From Candidatus Peribacteria bacterium (GTDB lineage Bacteria; Patescibacteriota; Gracilibacteria; Peribacterales; Peribacteraceae), in assembly GCA_020632295.1 (NCBI GenBank), contig JACKFU010000001.1, positions 1 through 64,000 of the forward strand: DNA of 64,000 bases. Direction: 5' to 3'. The position numbers were made by a program, and so were the translations under genes. The notes under the pieces are model-generated. The model made no database searches, was not told where the DNA came from, and was given only the letters and a program-made list of their open reading frames with translations. Each line of letters opens with the position of its first letter. Within the stretch, counting starts at the first letter, position 1. Positions 7,217 through 15,492 of the stretch are shown in pieces.

Positions 7217-8317
7217 GTGTTAACCATCACCCTTGCAGTAATGCCAACCGTGTGTGCTGCAAAGACGACTGTTTGGGACATGCAAGTTCCAAAACTTGAG
7301 CACTGGAACCATAAAGGATTCACCTCTATTGAACTCGTGCCGCAAGGCCTTATGATGACGGCAACAGACCAACAAGGTCAGCTCGCACGGGAAGGAAACA
7401 TCCACCACAGTGTTGATACGATAGATATACTCTATAGCTCCTCTGTTGGTGCGCATGGCATCTTCTTTTGGCAACCAAAAAGCATGGAAGGAAACCAGGC
7501 ATATCATATTCCGATCACCTTCGAACCAACATCTGTTTCGCGCTCTATGCGGCTTGATCTTTCTCAGATTCCAGAATGGGACCCCAGTAGTAAATTAATT
7601 GGCTTTAACCTGAATCCCGGTTCGCAGTTAACGTTGCAGCATATTTCACTCACTGGCCCAGGGCTCCTAGAAAAATTGACAGCTGGTGCTCGCTCGCTCC
7701 TGACGTTCGATGTCATCCACGCCTACTCAGTTAACTTTCTCTGGGGACCAAGAATGGTATCCAACGTCGATCATGTTCACAGTGTATTTCAGGAGGTTCC
7801 CCCACGAGGAAGCAGCGTGAATGGTGCATTGTATGTGCTCCTTGTTGCTGCAGTTATTTTCGGTGCCCCCAACAATAGAATGAAACGCGTTGCTGTGCTG
7901 TTTATCCTCTTTTGGATTCTCTACGACCTGCGCATGGGAACGGAGATGATGACCTACGCAAACACCGACATAAAGACATGGTGGAGCAAACCGATAGAAC
8001 TCAAAGACTACCGCGATCGTGGTAGTTTTACAGCATTCTCCAAAGTTGCTGCTGAATTTGTAGAAGATACCGATAAGAAGTACGTCCTCCTGACGCCAAC
8101 AGGTTGGCCATACTTCAACACTATGCAATACGAGACGTACCCTGCTTCACCTACGACTAGTGACGAGGGTGCCTCTCTTTGGTTCGTCTTCGATATGCAT
8201 AACGCATATGTAAATGACGAGGGTCGTATTCTTGTTGATGACAAACCAGTATCCCCTCCGGGGAAGGTTATTCTCTCCTACGAACCGGGTGCATTTATTT
8301 TCCGTACCAACGAATGA
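7217..8317 (+). CDS. Membrane-associated hypothetical protein (366 aa)
   Basis: I do not recognise a family. The best start is GTG 7217, which gives a signal-like segment (MLTITLAVMPTVCAA|KTTVWD); an ATG follows at 7241. The first ~185 residues look extracytoplasmic and beta-rich. A hydrophobic pair of helices follows (NGALYVLLVAAVIFG and VAVLFILFWILYDL, about 190-230), then a soluble C-terminal part. It overlaps the next gene by 4 nt, and that gene is a polytopic glycosyltransferase-like protein, so the two probably act together in cell-surface glycan assembly. The repeat tract just upstream may have replaced the original 5' end. Confidence 0.6.
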   Translation: MLTITLAVMPTVCAAKTTVWDMQVPKLEHWNHKGFTSIELVPQGLMMTATDQQGQLAREGNIHHSVDTIDILYSSSVGAHGIFFWQPKSMEGNQAYHIPITFEPTSVSRSMRLDLSQIPEWDPSSKLIGFNLNPGSQLTLQHISLTGPGLLEKLTAGARSLLTFDVIHAYSVNFLWGPRMVSNVDHVHSVFQEVPPRGSSVNGALYVLLVAAVIFGAPNNRMKRVAVLFILFWILYDLRMGTEMMTYANTDIKTWWSKPIELKDYRDRGSFTAFSKVAAEFVEDTDKKYVLLTPTGWPYFNTMQYETYPASPTTSDEGASLWFVFDMHNAYVNDEGRILVDDKPVSPPGKVILSYEPGAFIFRTNE

Positions 8318-9645
8318 TGTACCTCTGGCTTCTTATCGGCATTCCTCTTCCAACGCTCTGCGGATGGCTGCTTCTTAGAGTCATTGAAGGAACTACTCCC
8401 GTACTCAATGCACTTGAGCGATGGGTAGCGGGATTCATCGTCGGATCTATTTTTGTTCCCTTTCTCTTCTTTTTAGTTGATGCATCTGGCGTGGGGTTAC
8501 TCACGCTTCCGTGGATGCTTGGTGTACAGCTTGTCGTAATTTTGTTACTCGTGATTCGTTATGCGTTATACGAAAGACGAAATACGATTTCTCTGCCACG
8601 CATCACGCATCACGAATCACTCTTCTGGAAACCTTGGGAAAAACTCCTCGCTGCTGCACTTGGTGTTTGGTTCATCCTAAAAGTAATTGCGATGTGGATA
8701 CTCCTCATTGGACCTGCATACTTCGATGATACTCTCAAAAACTGGAACCTGCGTGGGAAAATGTTTTACGAGCAGGGGCATATTATCGTCGAGCCTGGTA
8801 TTGGTTCCTATCCCCCAACAGTTCCCCTTATGAAGACCTGGCTTGCAAGCCTTAGCGGTTGGCATGAAGGGCTTGTGAATAGTATTCATATACTCTGGTT
8901 CCTTGCTGCGCTCTTCCTTCTGTTTTCTGTACTACGAAGATACATGAATACCAAGTGGGCACTCGTTGGAACCTATCTTCTCTCCACTACACCCCTCTAC
9001 GCATTGCATGGGGGCATTGCCTACGCAGACCAGTTCCTATCAGTCGTTGTCTTTCTTGCTGTCTCCTGGTTATTACTTGGGCACAAAGAGCATACCTTCT
9101 TGCGACTTAGTGCACTTGCAACAGGCCTTCTCATCTTTACAAAGAACGAGGCATTGCTCTTGTACGTTCCTCCTATTGCTCTTATTGCGCTTATTAGACT
9201 AGGGAAACAGCAGAAGTCTGCTTTGCTCTGGTACATAGGCTTTGGCCTTGCGATAGCCTTACCGTGGCTTCTCTTTAAGTGGAGTCACCATCTGGATTTC
9301 GGTAATGCAAAACCTATCTCAGGCATGGCGCTTTCCTGGCATGCAGGTGTTCTAGAAACTATCTTCCGCAACACCTTCTTTATGGGACACTTCGCCCTGC
9401 TCCCCGCTCTCTTTGTTGCGTCACTCGTTCTTGGATGGAAAACAGTCTTCGGCACACCGCTTCGCGTTGCGGTTGCATTCCTCTTTGTCGTCTTGTTTGG
9501 GCAAGTGTGCATTTTTGTCTTTACAGATCTCGCTACAGAAGCGCTGAACCAAACAGGATACGCGCGGGGAGTTCTGCATCTTGTTCCAGTGATGGTGTTT
9601 ATAACGACGGTGTGTTTGCAGTCAGTGTGTGATAAAGAGAGTTAG
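8314..9645 (+). CDS. Polytopic membrane protein, GT-C glycosyltransferase-like
   Basis: 443 residues with about ten hydrophobic helices. After the third helix comes an external loop with YFDDTLKNWNLRGKMFYEQG and SYPPTVPLMKTWLASL. This resembles the acidic-pair loop and P-rich loop of lipid-linked sugar transferases (GT39/GT83, GT-C fold). Such enzymes move a sugar from a polyprenyl carrier to an acceptor outside the membrane. Its ATG overlaps the stop of the preceding gene. The fold is a fair guess; donor and acceptor are unknown. Confidence 0.6.
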   Translation: MMYLWLLIGIPLPTLCGWLLLRVIEGTTPVLNALERWVAGFIVGSIFVPFLFFLVDASGVGLLTLPWMLGVQLVVILLLVIRYALYERRNTISLPRITHHESLFWKPWEKLLAAALGVWFILKVIAMWILLIGPAYFDDTLKNWNLRGKMFYEQGHIIVEPGIGSYPPTVPLMKTWLASLSGWHEGLVNSIHILWFLAALFLLFSVLRRYMNTKWALVGTYLLSTTPLYALHGGIAYADQFLSVVVFLAVSWLLLGHKEHTFLRLSALATGLLIFTKNEALLLYVPPIALIALIRLGKQQKSALLWYIGFGLAIALPWLLFKWSHHLDFGNAKPISGMALSWHAGVLETIFRNTFFMGHFALLPALFVASLVLGWKTVFGTPLRVAVAFLFVVLFGQVCIFVFTDLATEALNQTGYARGVLHLVPVMVFITTVCLQSVCDKES

Positions 9646-9662
9646 TGTGGTACACTTAGCTC

Positions 9663-10883
9663 ATGCCTCAGTACGCAGCAGTCCTCGGTCATCAACCACA
9701 TATCTCTATTGCAGAACTTGCTGCAGTAGTTCCGGGGTTTACGCTTGAAAGCATAGAACAAACAGTCGTAGCGCTCTTTTCTGCTGATGAAGAGCTTGAT
9801 GATGATTGTATTGATCGCCTCGGTGGCACCGTACTGCTTGCGCGTCGCATAACCGAAGCAGACGTATCGATGAGTGATATCCCGCAACTCCTTGTAAACG
9901 AGTGTGGCAAAGTACGGAAGAAAGTGACGTTTTCACTGCGCTGCTACGATGTCCCCTCAAAGCTTATAAAAACGGCGTACATCAAAGGAAAAGAAGCATT
10001 CAAGTCTGCCGGAAAGCCCTGTCGATACGTTGGTAATGAAAAGAAGCATGCCGCTGTTGCACTCTTACACGACAGCGACGTTATTAGCGGCAAGAAAGGT
10101 GTCGAGCTCTTTATTGTGCAGACAGCATCGCAACTCTGGGTTGGTCGAACTATTGGTGCACAGGATATTGATCGTTACACCTGGCGTGATATGGATAAAC
10201 CCGTACGCGATACAACTGTAGGACTCTTACCGCCAAAACTTGCACAGGTGATGCTCAACTTTGGTGCATGGATGGTAGAATCGGAAAGAGACAACAAGAA
10301 ACGTAAAAAGCACATTGTCTATACGGTACTGGATCCGTTCTGTGGAACCGGTGTTATTCCACTGGAATGCTTGCTACAGGGCTGGCATGTTCTTGCATCT
10401 GATGTATCACAGAAAGCCGTAAACGGAACAAAGAAGAACCTCGATTGGGTACGGAAAGAGATGAAAATCTTAAAGAAAGACGTCTCCGATGATGTCTCGA
10501 AGCACGATGCATTAAAACCCTTCAAGCTAAAATCCTTACCAGACATGGTGGTAACAGAAACGACTCTTGGCCCAGCACTAACGAAAAAACCTACAAAGAC
10601 GGATGTGAAGAAATACTTGAAAGATAGTGAAGCGCTGGAAGCTGCCTTTTTGCATAATGCTGCTGCCTCACTTCCCGGAGTGCCTATCGTCTGCATGTGG
10701 CCATTCTGGAGACTTGGAGGAGATGTCATCCGTCATGAAAAGATCTGGTCGGTCGCAAAAGAGTTAGGCTATCGAGCGGTTCTCCCTGCTGGCGCTCCGG
10801 TAGAAGACCCGGAAAAACTTTCGCTACTGTATCAGCGAAAAGACCAATTTGTTGGACGAGAAATTGTGCTGCTGCTTCCATAG
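9663..10883 (+). CDS. THUMP-type RNA (guanine-N2) methyltransferase, Trm11-like
   Basis: 406 residues. The N-terminal half (1-~170) resembles a THUMP/NTD RNA-binding module. The C-terminal half is a class I AdoMet methyltransferase with motif I DPFCGTGVIPLECLLQG and ASDVSQKAVNGTKKNL. Motif IV is replaced by ETTLGPAL, in place of the usual DPPY. This layout matches the family of Trm11/TrmG10 enzymes that methylate G10 of tRNA, known in archaea and eukaryotes and also seen in CPR genomes. A TACACT box lies 6 nt before the ATG, so the mRNA is probably leaderless. Confidence 0.75.
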   Translation: MPQYAAVLGHQPHISIAELAAVVPGFTLESIEQTVVALFSADEELDDDCIDRLGGTVLLARRITEADVSMSDIPQLLVNECGKVRKKVTFSLRCYDVPSKLIKTAYIKGKEAFKSAGKPCRYVGNEKKHAAVALLHDSDVISGKKGVELFIVQTASQLWVGRTIGAQDIDRYTWRDMDKPVRDTTVGLLPPKLAQVMLNFGAWMVESERDNKKRKKHIVYTVLDPFCGTGVIPLECLLQGWHVLASDVSQKAVNGTKKNLDWVRKEMKILKKDVSDDVSKHDALKPFKLKSLPDMVVTETTLGPALTKKPTKTDVKKYLKDSEALEAAFLHNAAASLPGVPIVCMWPFWRLGGDVIRHEKIWSVAKELGYRAVLPAGAPVEDPEKLSLLYQRKDQFVGREIVLLLP

Positions 10884-10887
10884 TGAC

Positions 10888-11430
10888 ATGTCCTATCTTC
10901 GAGCACTCGTCAAAACGTGCATTGCTCTCTTCTGCATTTGGCATATGGCAGCAACGGGTGTGTACAGTTTGTACCATGTAGAGGGACAACCATTTCTCAA
11001 CTGGCTTGATGGTAAACGTGACTACGTAAAGCCCTATGTCCTCACCACATCACAGTGGCAACGATGGAACGTGTTTTCCCCAGACCCACTACTGCGTGTC
11101 ATTCAACTGACTGTTGAGCAGTATAATGGACAAACATGGCAACCTGTCGCTGTCATCAATGAACACACCGTACCGAGATGGCGAAAGGCAACCGAACTCA
11201 AAACTATCCGTCGTTTAGATGAAGAAACAATGACGCCGTTACAAGAACGTTACGCGCATGATGTTTGTATTCGTAATGCTGTTGCCTCTGGTATGCTGAT
11301 TCGTATGACGAAGCAGTGGTTTACTATTCCCACACATGAGAAGCCTTACCCCAAAGTATGGTGGGACACTTGGCAACCTGAGTGGCAGAGCGTAGAACTG
11401 TTGCAAACCTATTGCCCAGCATCGTTATGA
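10888..11430 (+). CDS. Membrane-anchored partner of an HTTM protein (180 aa)
   Basis: I start it at ATG 10888 (MSYLRALVKTCIALFCIWHM), 4 nt after the methyltransferase stop; an earlier ATG would overlap that gene. One N-terminal membrane helix is followed by an external domain containing LTTSQWQRWNVFSPDPLLRV and VEQYNGQTWQPV. Its stop overlaps the start of the HTTM protein gene (ATGA). The gene pair at 28.8-30.2 kb has the same order and similar motifs, so these are paralogous two-gene modules. The function is unknown. Confidence 0.7.
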   Translation: MSYLRALVKTCIALFCIWHMAATGVYSLYHVEGQPFLNWLDGKRDYVKPYVLTTSQWQRWNVFSPDPLLRVIQLTVEQYNGQTWQPVAVINEHTVPRWRKATELKTIRRLDEETMTPLQERYAHDVCIRNAVASGMLIRMTKQWFTIPTHEKPYPKVWWDTWQPEWQSVELLQTYCPASL

Positions 11431-12728
11431 AAAAGATTCTTGCCTTCATCGACCAGTTCTTCTTCGAAGAAATCTCTGCGAGCAGTATTGGACTGATGCG
11501 TATCCTCTGGGCGGCAACGATACTTGTTTTTCTTATCCGTGGGATGCCCGATATCGTCCGATATTACAGTGATGCAGGTATCATGCCACAAGACCTTGGC
11601 TACTTGGTGTTTCGCAACCACCATCGGTTTACACTGCTCGCGCACCTCACAAGCCCTACAGCAGTCATTGGACTGTGGAGCATCTTTGTTGCCTGCCTTA
11701 TTTGTAGCATGCTTGGCATCTGGACAAGAACAATGACTATTACCTCTGCACTCCTTCTTTTTAGTGTTCAGGAACGCAATCTGCAGCCACTTGGTGGGGG
11801 GGACACAGTGCTACGTACCATTGGTTTTATCTTGATGATTTGTCCCGAGATCAATGCATTTTCTCTCGAAAGACTTCTGCAGCAGTGGAAACGCTGGAAG
11901 CAAACCGGCACATTTTTACAGCCACTCACTGTACACATATGGCCGTACCGACTGCTGCTGTGGCAGATGATTCTCATCTATGTCACCTCCGGGTGGGATA
12001 AACTGCAAGGGACCATGTGGCTGAATGGCACAGCTCTGGAAGCATCCTTCCATCACCCTCATTTTGCCCGCTGGAGCATGGAAACGATGAACAATTGGAT
12101 CTGGATGTCTCCGCTTGCCAGTGTGTATACACTCGTGTGGGAATTTTCATGGCTACTTCTTCTCGTGCCACTCAGCATGTGCAGATATACAATTCGACGC
12201 GTGATTCTCGTAGGTGGTCTCCTGTTTCACTGGACGATTTTTATCTTCATGAATGTTGGCTCCTTCCCTTTTGCTATGACGACCGCCTACACAGGATTGC
12301 TCCGTGCAGAGGATTGGACACTCGTGAAGCGTCTCTTGAATAGAAAATGGAATGGTTCAATTGTTGTGCTCTACGATGGCATCTGCACACTCTGTCGTCG
12401 TAGTATCTTTGTCGTACTGCTCCTCGATGTTCTCAGCCGCATTCAACCGGTTGATTTCCGTGATGCAAAACGCAAAAAGACGTTTGCTAAAGAAATTACG
12501 GAAACAGATCTCGACCGCGCCATGCACATTAAAATGCCAGATGGCACAACGTTCAAAGGGTTCGATGCCTTCCGGAAACTCACCTGGCACTTGCCTGCCC
12601 TGAGACTGCTCACTCCTTTCCTCTACATTCCAGGAGTCGCTCCTGTCGGTCGCATTGCGTACCGTGCCATTGCCGCGCGCCGAAATCGGTGTGCGGAGGG
12701 GGCGTGTGTTCATGTGCCAAAATCCTAA
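11427..12728 (+). CDS. HTTM-domain membrane protein fused to a DCC thioredoxin-like domain
   Basis: 433 residues from the ATGA overlap at 11427. The first ~300 residues form the HTTM domain (horizontally transferred transmembrane domain, related to vitamin-K-dependent gamma-carboxylase), with about seven helices and the typical SIGLMRILWAATI and WLNGTALEASFHHPHF regions. The last ~120 residues are a DCC/DUF393 domain, with the namesake motif in VVLYDGICTLCRRSI and a late IPGVAPVGRIAYRAIAARR block. DCC proteins are thioredoxin-fold and possibly redox active. The fusion suggests a coupled membrane redox or modification reaction; the substrate is unknown. Confidence 0.8.
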   Translation: MKKILAFIDQFFFEEISASSIGLMRILWAATILVFLIRGMPDIVRYYSDAGIMPQDLGYLVFRNHHRFTLLAHLTSPTAVIGLWSIFVACLICSMLGIWTRTMTITSALLLFSVQERNLQPLGGGDTVLRTIGFILMICPEINAFSLERLLQQWKRWKQTGTFLQPLTVHIWPYRLLLWQMILIYVTSGWDKLQGTMWLNGTALEASFHHPHFARWSMETMNNWIWMSPLASVYTLVWEFSWLLLLVPLSMCRYTIRRVILVGGLLFHWTIFIFMNVGSFPFAMTTAYTGLLRAEDWTLVKRLLNRKWNGSIVVLYDGICTLCRRSIFVVLLLDVLSRIQPVDFRDAKRKKTFAKEITETDLDRAMHIKMPDGTTFKGFDAFRKLTWHLPALRLLTPFLYIPGVAPVGRIAYRAIAARRNRCAEGACVHVPKS

Positions 12729-12758
12729 AAAAACCCTGTATCCTTAGAGTCAAATAGT

Positions 12759-12764
12759 TATAAT
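12759..12764 (+). promoter_or_regulatory. -10 box before the tRNA-Asn locus
   Basis: TATAAT at 12759-12764, about 20 nt before the truncated tRNA-Asn copy. The -35 region is poor. Its position suits a tRNA starting at 12785, where only the ghost copy now lies, so the true tRNA-Asn now has an unusually long transcribed leader. Confidence 0.5.
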
Positions 12765-12778
12765 GCCCTCACGTTGTG

Positions 12779-12802
12779 AGAATAATCCCGGGTAGCTCAG
12801 TG
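12779..12802 (+). pseudogene. Truncated copy of the tRNA-Asn 5' end
   Basis: 24 bp identical to 12856-12879: 6 bp of flank plus the first 18 nt of tRNA-Asn (acceptor strand and half D-arm). It breaks off after CTCAGTG and continues with unrelated sequence. The distance between copies is 77 bp. It looks like a duplication left by an insertion into the 5' half of the tRNA gene. Confidence 0.75.
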
Positions 12803-12862
12803 CCAAGGCTCAAAGCTTGCTCGGACCTGAAATCTTTTGCATCATAGATGTCACCAGAATAA

Positions 12863-12937
12863 TCCCGGGTAGCTCAGTGGTAGAGCAGTTCGCTGTTAAC
12901 GAATTGGCCGTCGGTTCGAGCCCGACCCCGGGAGCCA
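12863..12937 (+). tRNA. tRNA-Asn (GTT)
   Basis: A 75-nt cloverleaf with the CCA encoded. TCCCGGG pairs with CCCGGGA, followed by G and CCA. The D-arm contains AGCTCAGTGGTAGAGC. Anticodon stem GTTCG/CGAAT holds the loop CTGTTAA, anticodon GTT. The T-arm has GTCGGTTCGAGCCCGAC. A T-run follows at 12977 after a GC-rich segment. The decoded amino acid fits the presence of asnS downstream. Confidence 0.96.
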
Positions 12938-13058
12938 ATCATCCCTTATTATAGAGAGCGTTTGGTTTTGGGCGCCTTTTTTTCATGTCCGAAAAAGTTA
13001 GGTATTCGTACCTTTCCAGAGTATTGACATATTTGTATATTATGATATTTTATCATAT

Positions 13059-13424
13059 ATGAGTCAATTTGTAGAATCAGAACGTAAGTACAAAACCCAT
13101 GAAGGAGAGGATGTGTACAGCAAAGGCGAACTCATGATCGCTAACTATCTCCACAAACATGGTATCGATTATCACTACGAACCTGTTCGATATATCGATA
13201 GACGAAAGTGGGTACCAGACTTTCACCTATGGAAAGATGACGTTTACATCGAATATCTCGGTATGGCGGGAGATGAAACGTACGACAGACTCACGAAAGT
13301 AAAGATGGGTCACTACTACAGTGCTGGATACAAGGTGATTTACATCTATCCGTCTGAAATAGGTCGTGTAGGCAATGCTCTGAACTACAAGTTCAAGCGT
13401 TTGACTGAGAGAGATCTGCTATAG
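13059..13424 (+). CDS. Small PD-(D/E)XK nuclease-like protein
   Basis: 121 residues. The order SKGELMIANYLHKHGIDYHYEPVRY, then WVPDFHLWKDDVYIEYLGM, is the pattern of restriction-endonuclease-fold domains: a helix glutamate, a YEP strand, PDF with the metal aspartate, and an IEY strand with the second acid. Such stand-alone domains resemble those fused to UvrD/HelD-type helicases. There is no partner gene beside it. It lies just after tRNA-Asn at the border of an AT-rich block. Substrate and role are unknown; its stop overlaps the convergent peptidase gene. Confidence 0.6.
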   Translation: MSQFVESERKYKTHEGEDVYSKGELMIANYLHKHGIDYHYEPVRYIDRRKWVPDFHLWKDDVYIEYLGMAGDETYDRLTKVKMGHYYSAGYKVIYIYPSEIGRVGNALNYKFKRLTERDLL

Positions 13425-14417
13425 AACCCCCGATTCCAAATACTGAATTTTCTTTCTATTTGCATCTACTAAACATGGCACACCGATTGGAATAGTTGCA
13501 ATAGGGTCTGTGTGACCAAAGTCCGCCCCGTAGATAACAGGTCCTTTCAGGTCTTTGGTTACTCGATTCAGCAATTCCTCAGGCTTCTGGTTGTCATTAA
13601 ATCCTGAATTTGGGTGGAATCTACCTACCATCATTCCCTTTAATTCGTTGAATGCCCCAGACAGTTGGAGTTGAGTTAAATATCTGTCTATAGATCTACA
13701 ATCACTATCATCTCCTTCTTCAAGAAACAGAATTTTGTCTTTGAATGATGGGAGGTACTCTGTTCCGAGTAAGGAGGTAAGAGTACTTATATTTCCGCCG
13801 ACAAGCTCTCCCTCAGCTTCACCGGGTCGAATTACTTGGGTGCCAGGATTTGGTTTTTTATTTCTTGGTGCTGGATTCGTAGGATTTTCATACCAATTAT
13901 CCGCTGAATACTCTGGACTTTCTTCAATCGAAATATCCTTCTTGCCACTCATGATTTCATCAAAATATTGCACTGTGTAATCAAACTGAAATGGGTCTCC
14001 AAATGTACAGAAATGAGGACCATAAAAAGTCACAAGACCGGTTTTTGTATGGATTGCATTATGAAGAGCTGTGATATCACTATAGCCACAGAATATCTTT
14101 GGATTCCTCTGAATTTTTTTGTAATCCAAATGCTGGAGCAATTGATTTGAATTGAACCCCCCAACAGCTGCGAGGATTGCTTTCACTCGATCATCTGTAA
14201 ACATATCCATCATATCTGAAACACGCTGCTCAATTGTTCCTCCATTGCCATGCCAATCTTCTCTGCAATGATCAGAAAAAATTACATTTAGGTTTTTAGC
14301 CTCAAAATGTCGTATGGCTATATCGATCCATTTTTGATGGATCTGCTTCAACGACCTTGATGGTGCAATAACCCCAATGGAATCTCCACTTTCTAATTTG
14401 CGTGGCTTGATATTCAT
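13419..14417 (-). CDS. LD-carboxypeptidase / MccF-like peptidase (S66)
   Basis: 332 residues. It begins KPRKLESGDSIGVIAPSRSL, typical of the S66 family. The nucleophile serine is in FCGYSDITALHN, the glutamate in ILFLEEGDDSD, and the histidine in DFGHTDPIATIPIG. S66 enzymes cut the L,D bond of murein tetrapeptides (LdcA) or inactivate microcin-C-type peptide-nucleotides (MccF). The long insert with PAPRNKKPNPGTQVIRPGEAEGE favours the MccF branch. A second S66 gene is divergently placed 76 bp away. Confidence 0.82.
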   Translation of the reverse strand: MNIKPRKLESGDSIGVIAPSRSLKQIHQKWIDIAIRHFEAKNLNVIFSDHCREDWHGNGGTIEQRVSDMMDMFTDDRVKAILAAVGGFNSNQLLQHLDYKKIQRNPKIFCGYSDITALHNAIHTKTGLVTFYGPHFCTFGDPFQFDYTVQYFDEIMSGKKDISIEESPEYSADNWYENPTNPAPRNKKPNPGTQVIRPGEAEGELVGGNISTLTSLLGTEYLPSFKDKILFLEEGDDSDCRSIDRYLTQLQLSGAFNELKGMMVGRFHPNSGFNDNQKPEELLNRVTKDLKGPVIYGADFGHTDPIATIPIGVPCLVDANRKKIQYLESGVL

Positions 14418-14493
14418 AAGGGAGTTATTGTATGTCGAATAATTGTTTTCAACAATGCTTTACGCATCGCTAGGTATCTCCTACGATTCTTTC

Positions 14494-15492
14494 ATGATTG
14501 CTCCTAAACCAATTAAAAAAGGCGATACTATTGGAATAGTGTCCCCCTCCTCTCCAATTGCCGCATTTTGCCCAAGGAGATTTGAGCGTGGGGTTAATCA
14601 TCTCAAAGAATTGGGTTTCGATGTGAAGGTGGGGAAATATGCAACAAGTAGGTATAAGCATACAGCAGGAACGATCGTTGAGAGGGTAGAAGATCTACAT
14701 CTTATGTTTAGTGATCCAGATATTCACGCGATTATTTGTACTATTGGAGGGTTTAATAGTCATCAACTTCTCGAAAAATTGGATTTTGACCTAATAAAGG
14801 AAAACCCGAAAATTTTTATGGGATACAGCGATATAGTTGCGCTATTAAATGTAATAACAGATCGGACAGGAATGATTACGTATCACGGACCAGCGTTACT
14901 TCCTCAATTTGCCGAGTATGGAGGAGTGTTGAGCTATACTTGGAAGTATTTCCAAGATACCGTTATGAGCGCAGAAAATGAAATTTCCATTCTTTCTTCA
15001 AAGGAATGGACGGATGAACTAACACGATGGGATGAAGCAGATGATCGAAAAAGAAAGATGAAAAAAAATACTGGCATGAAAGTGCTAAAGCCCGGAAAGG
15101 CCGAAGGAAAGCTTTGGGGAGGAAATGCAGGAACCTTGCTCTTGCTAGCAGGAACTCCATTCTTTCCCCATGTGAAAGGTGGGATTTTGTGCATTGAGGA
15201 GGATGAAGCAGAAACTCCGGCTACCATTGATCGCTTTTTTACTCAATTGCGTCATATGGGAATCTATGACCGAATAAATGGAATTCTTATTGGTCGCTGC
15301 CATTCTTCTGTAGGGCTTTCTGCTGATGATAGCCTTGAGGATATTGTTCGAATAGCAACTGATGGATATGATTTCCCAATAGTTTTTGATGTTGATTTTG
15401 GTCACACGGATCCAATGATTACTATACCAATTGGAGGCAATTGTAAAATAGATGCCACTGATAATATCAGTGTAGTTTTTAGAAATGCCTAG
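14494..15492 (+). CDS. LD-carboxypeptidase / MccF-like peptidase (S66), second copy
   Basis: 332 residues from ATG 14494 (MIAPKPIKKGDTIGIVSPSSP), which matches the family start better than the upstream ATG at 14443. Catalytic residues are visible in FMGYSDIVALLN (Ser), ILCIEEDEAETPA (Glu) and DFGHTDPMITIPIG (His). It is a diverged paralogue of the gene at 13419-14417, with the same insert (KNTGMKVLKPGKAEGKLWGGN). It converges on the PLP-enzyme operon with a 4-bp overlap. Two S66 copies beside a small biosynthesis-like operon could be self-immunity or detoxification enzymes rather than murein enzymes; this is inference. Confidence 0.82.
   Translation: MIAPKPIKKGDTIGIVSPSSPIAAFCPRRFERGVNHLKELGFDVKVGKYATSRYKHTAGTIVERVEDLHLMFSDPDIHAIICTIGGFNSHQLLEKLDFDLIKENPKIFMGYSDIVALLNVITDRTGMITYHGPALLPQFAEYGGVLSYTWKYFQDTVMSAENEISILSSKEWTDELTRWDEADDRKRKMKKNTGMKVLKPGKAEGKLWGGNAGTLLLLAGTPFFPHVKGGILCIEEDEAETPATIDRFFTQLRHMGIYDRINGILIGRCHSSVGLSADDSLEDIVRIATDGYDFPIVFDVDFGHTDPMITIPIGGNCKIDATDNISVVFRNA

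Noticed and set aside
12779..12802. A second tRNA gene upstream of tRNA-Asn
   Set aside because: Only the first 18 nt of the tRNA are present; no anticodon arm, T-arm or 3' acceptor follows.
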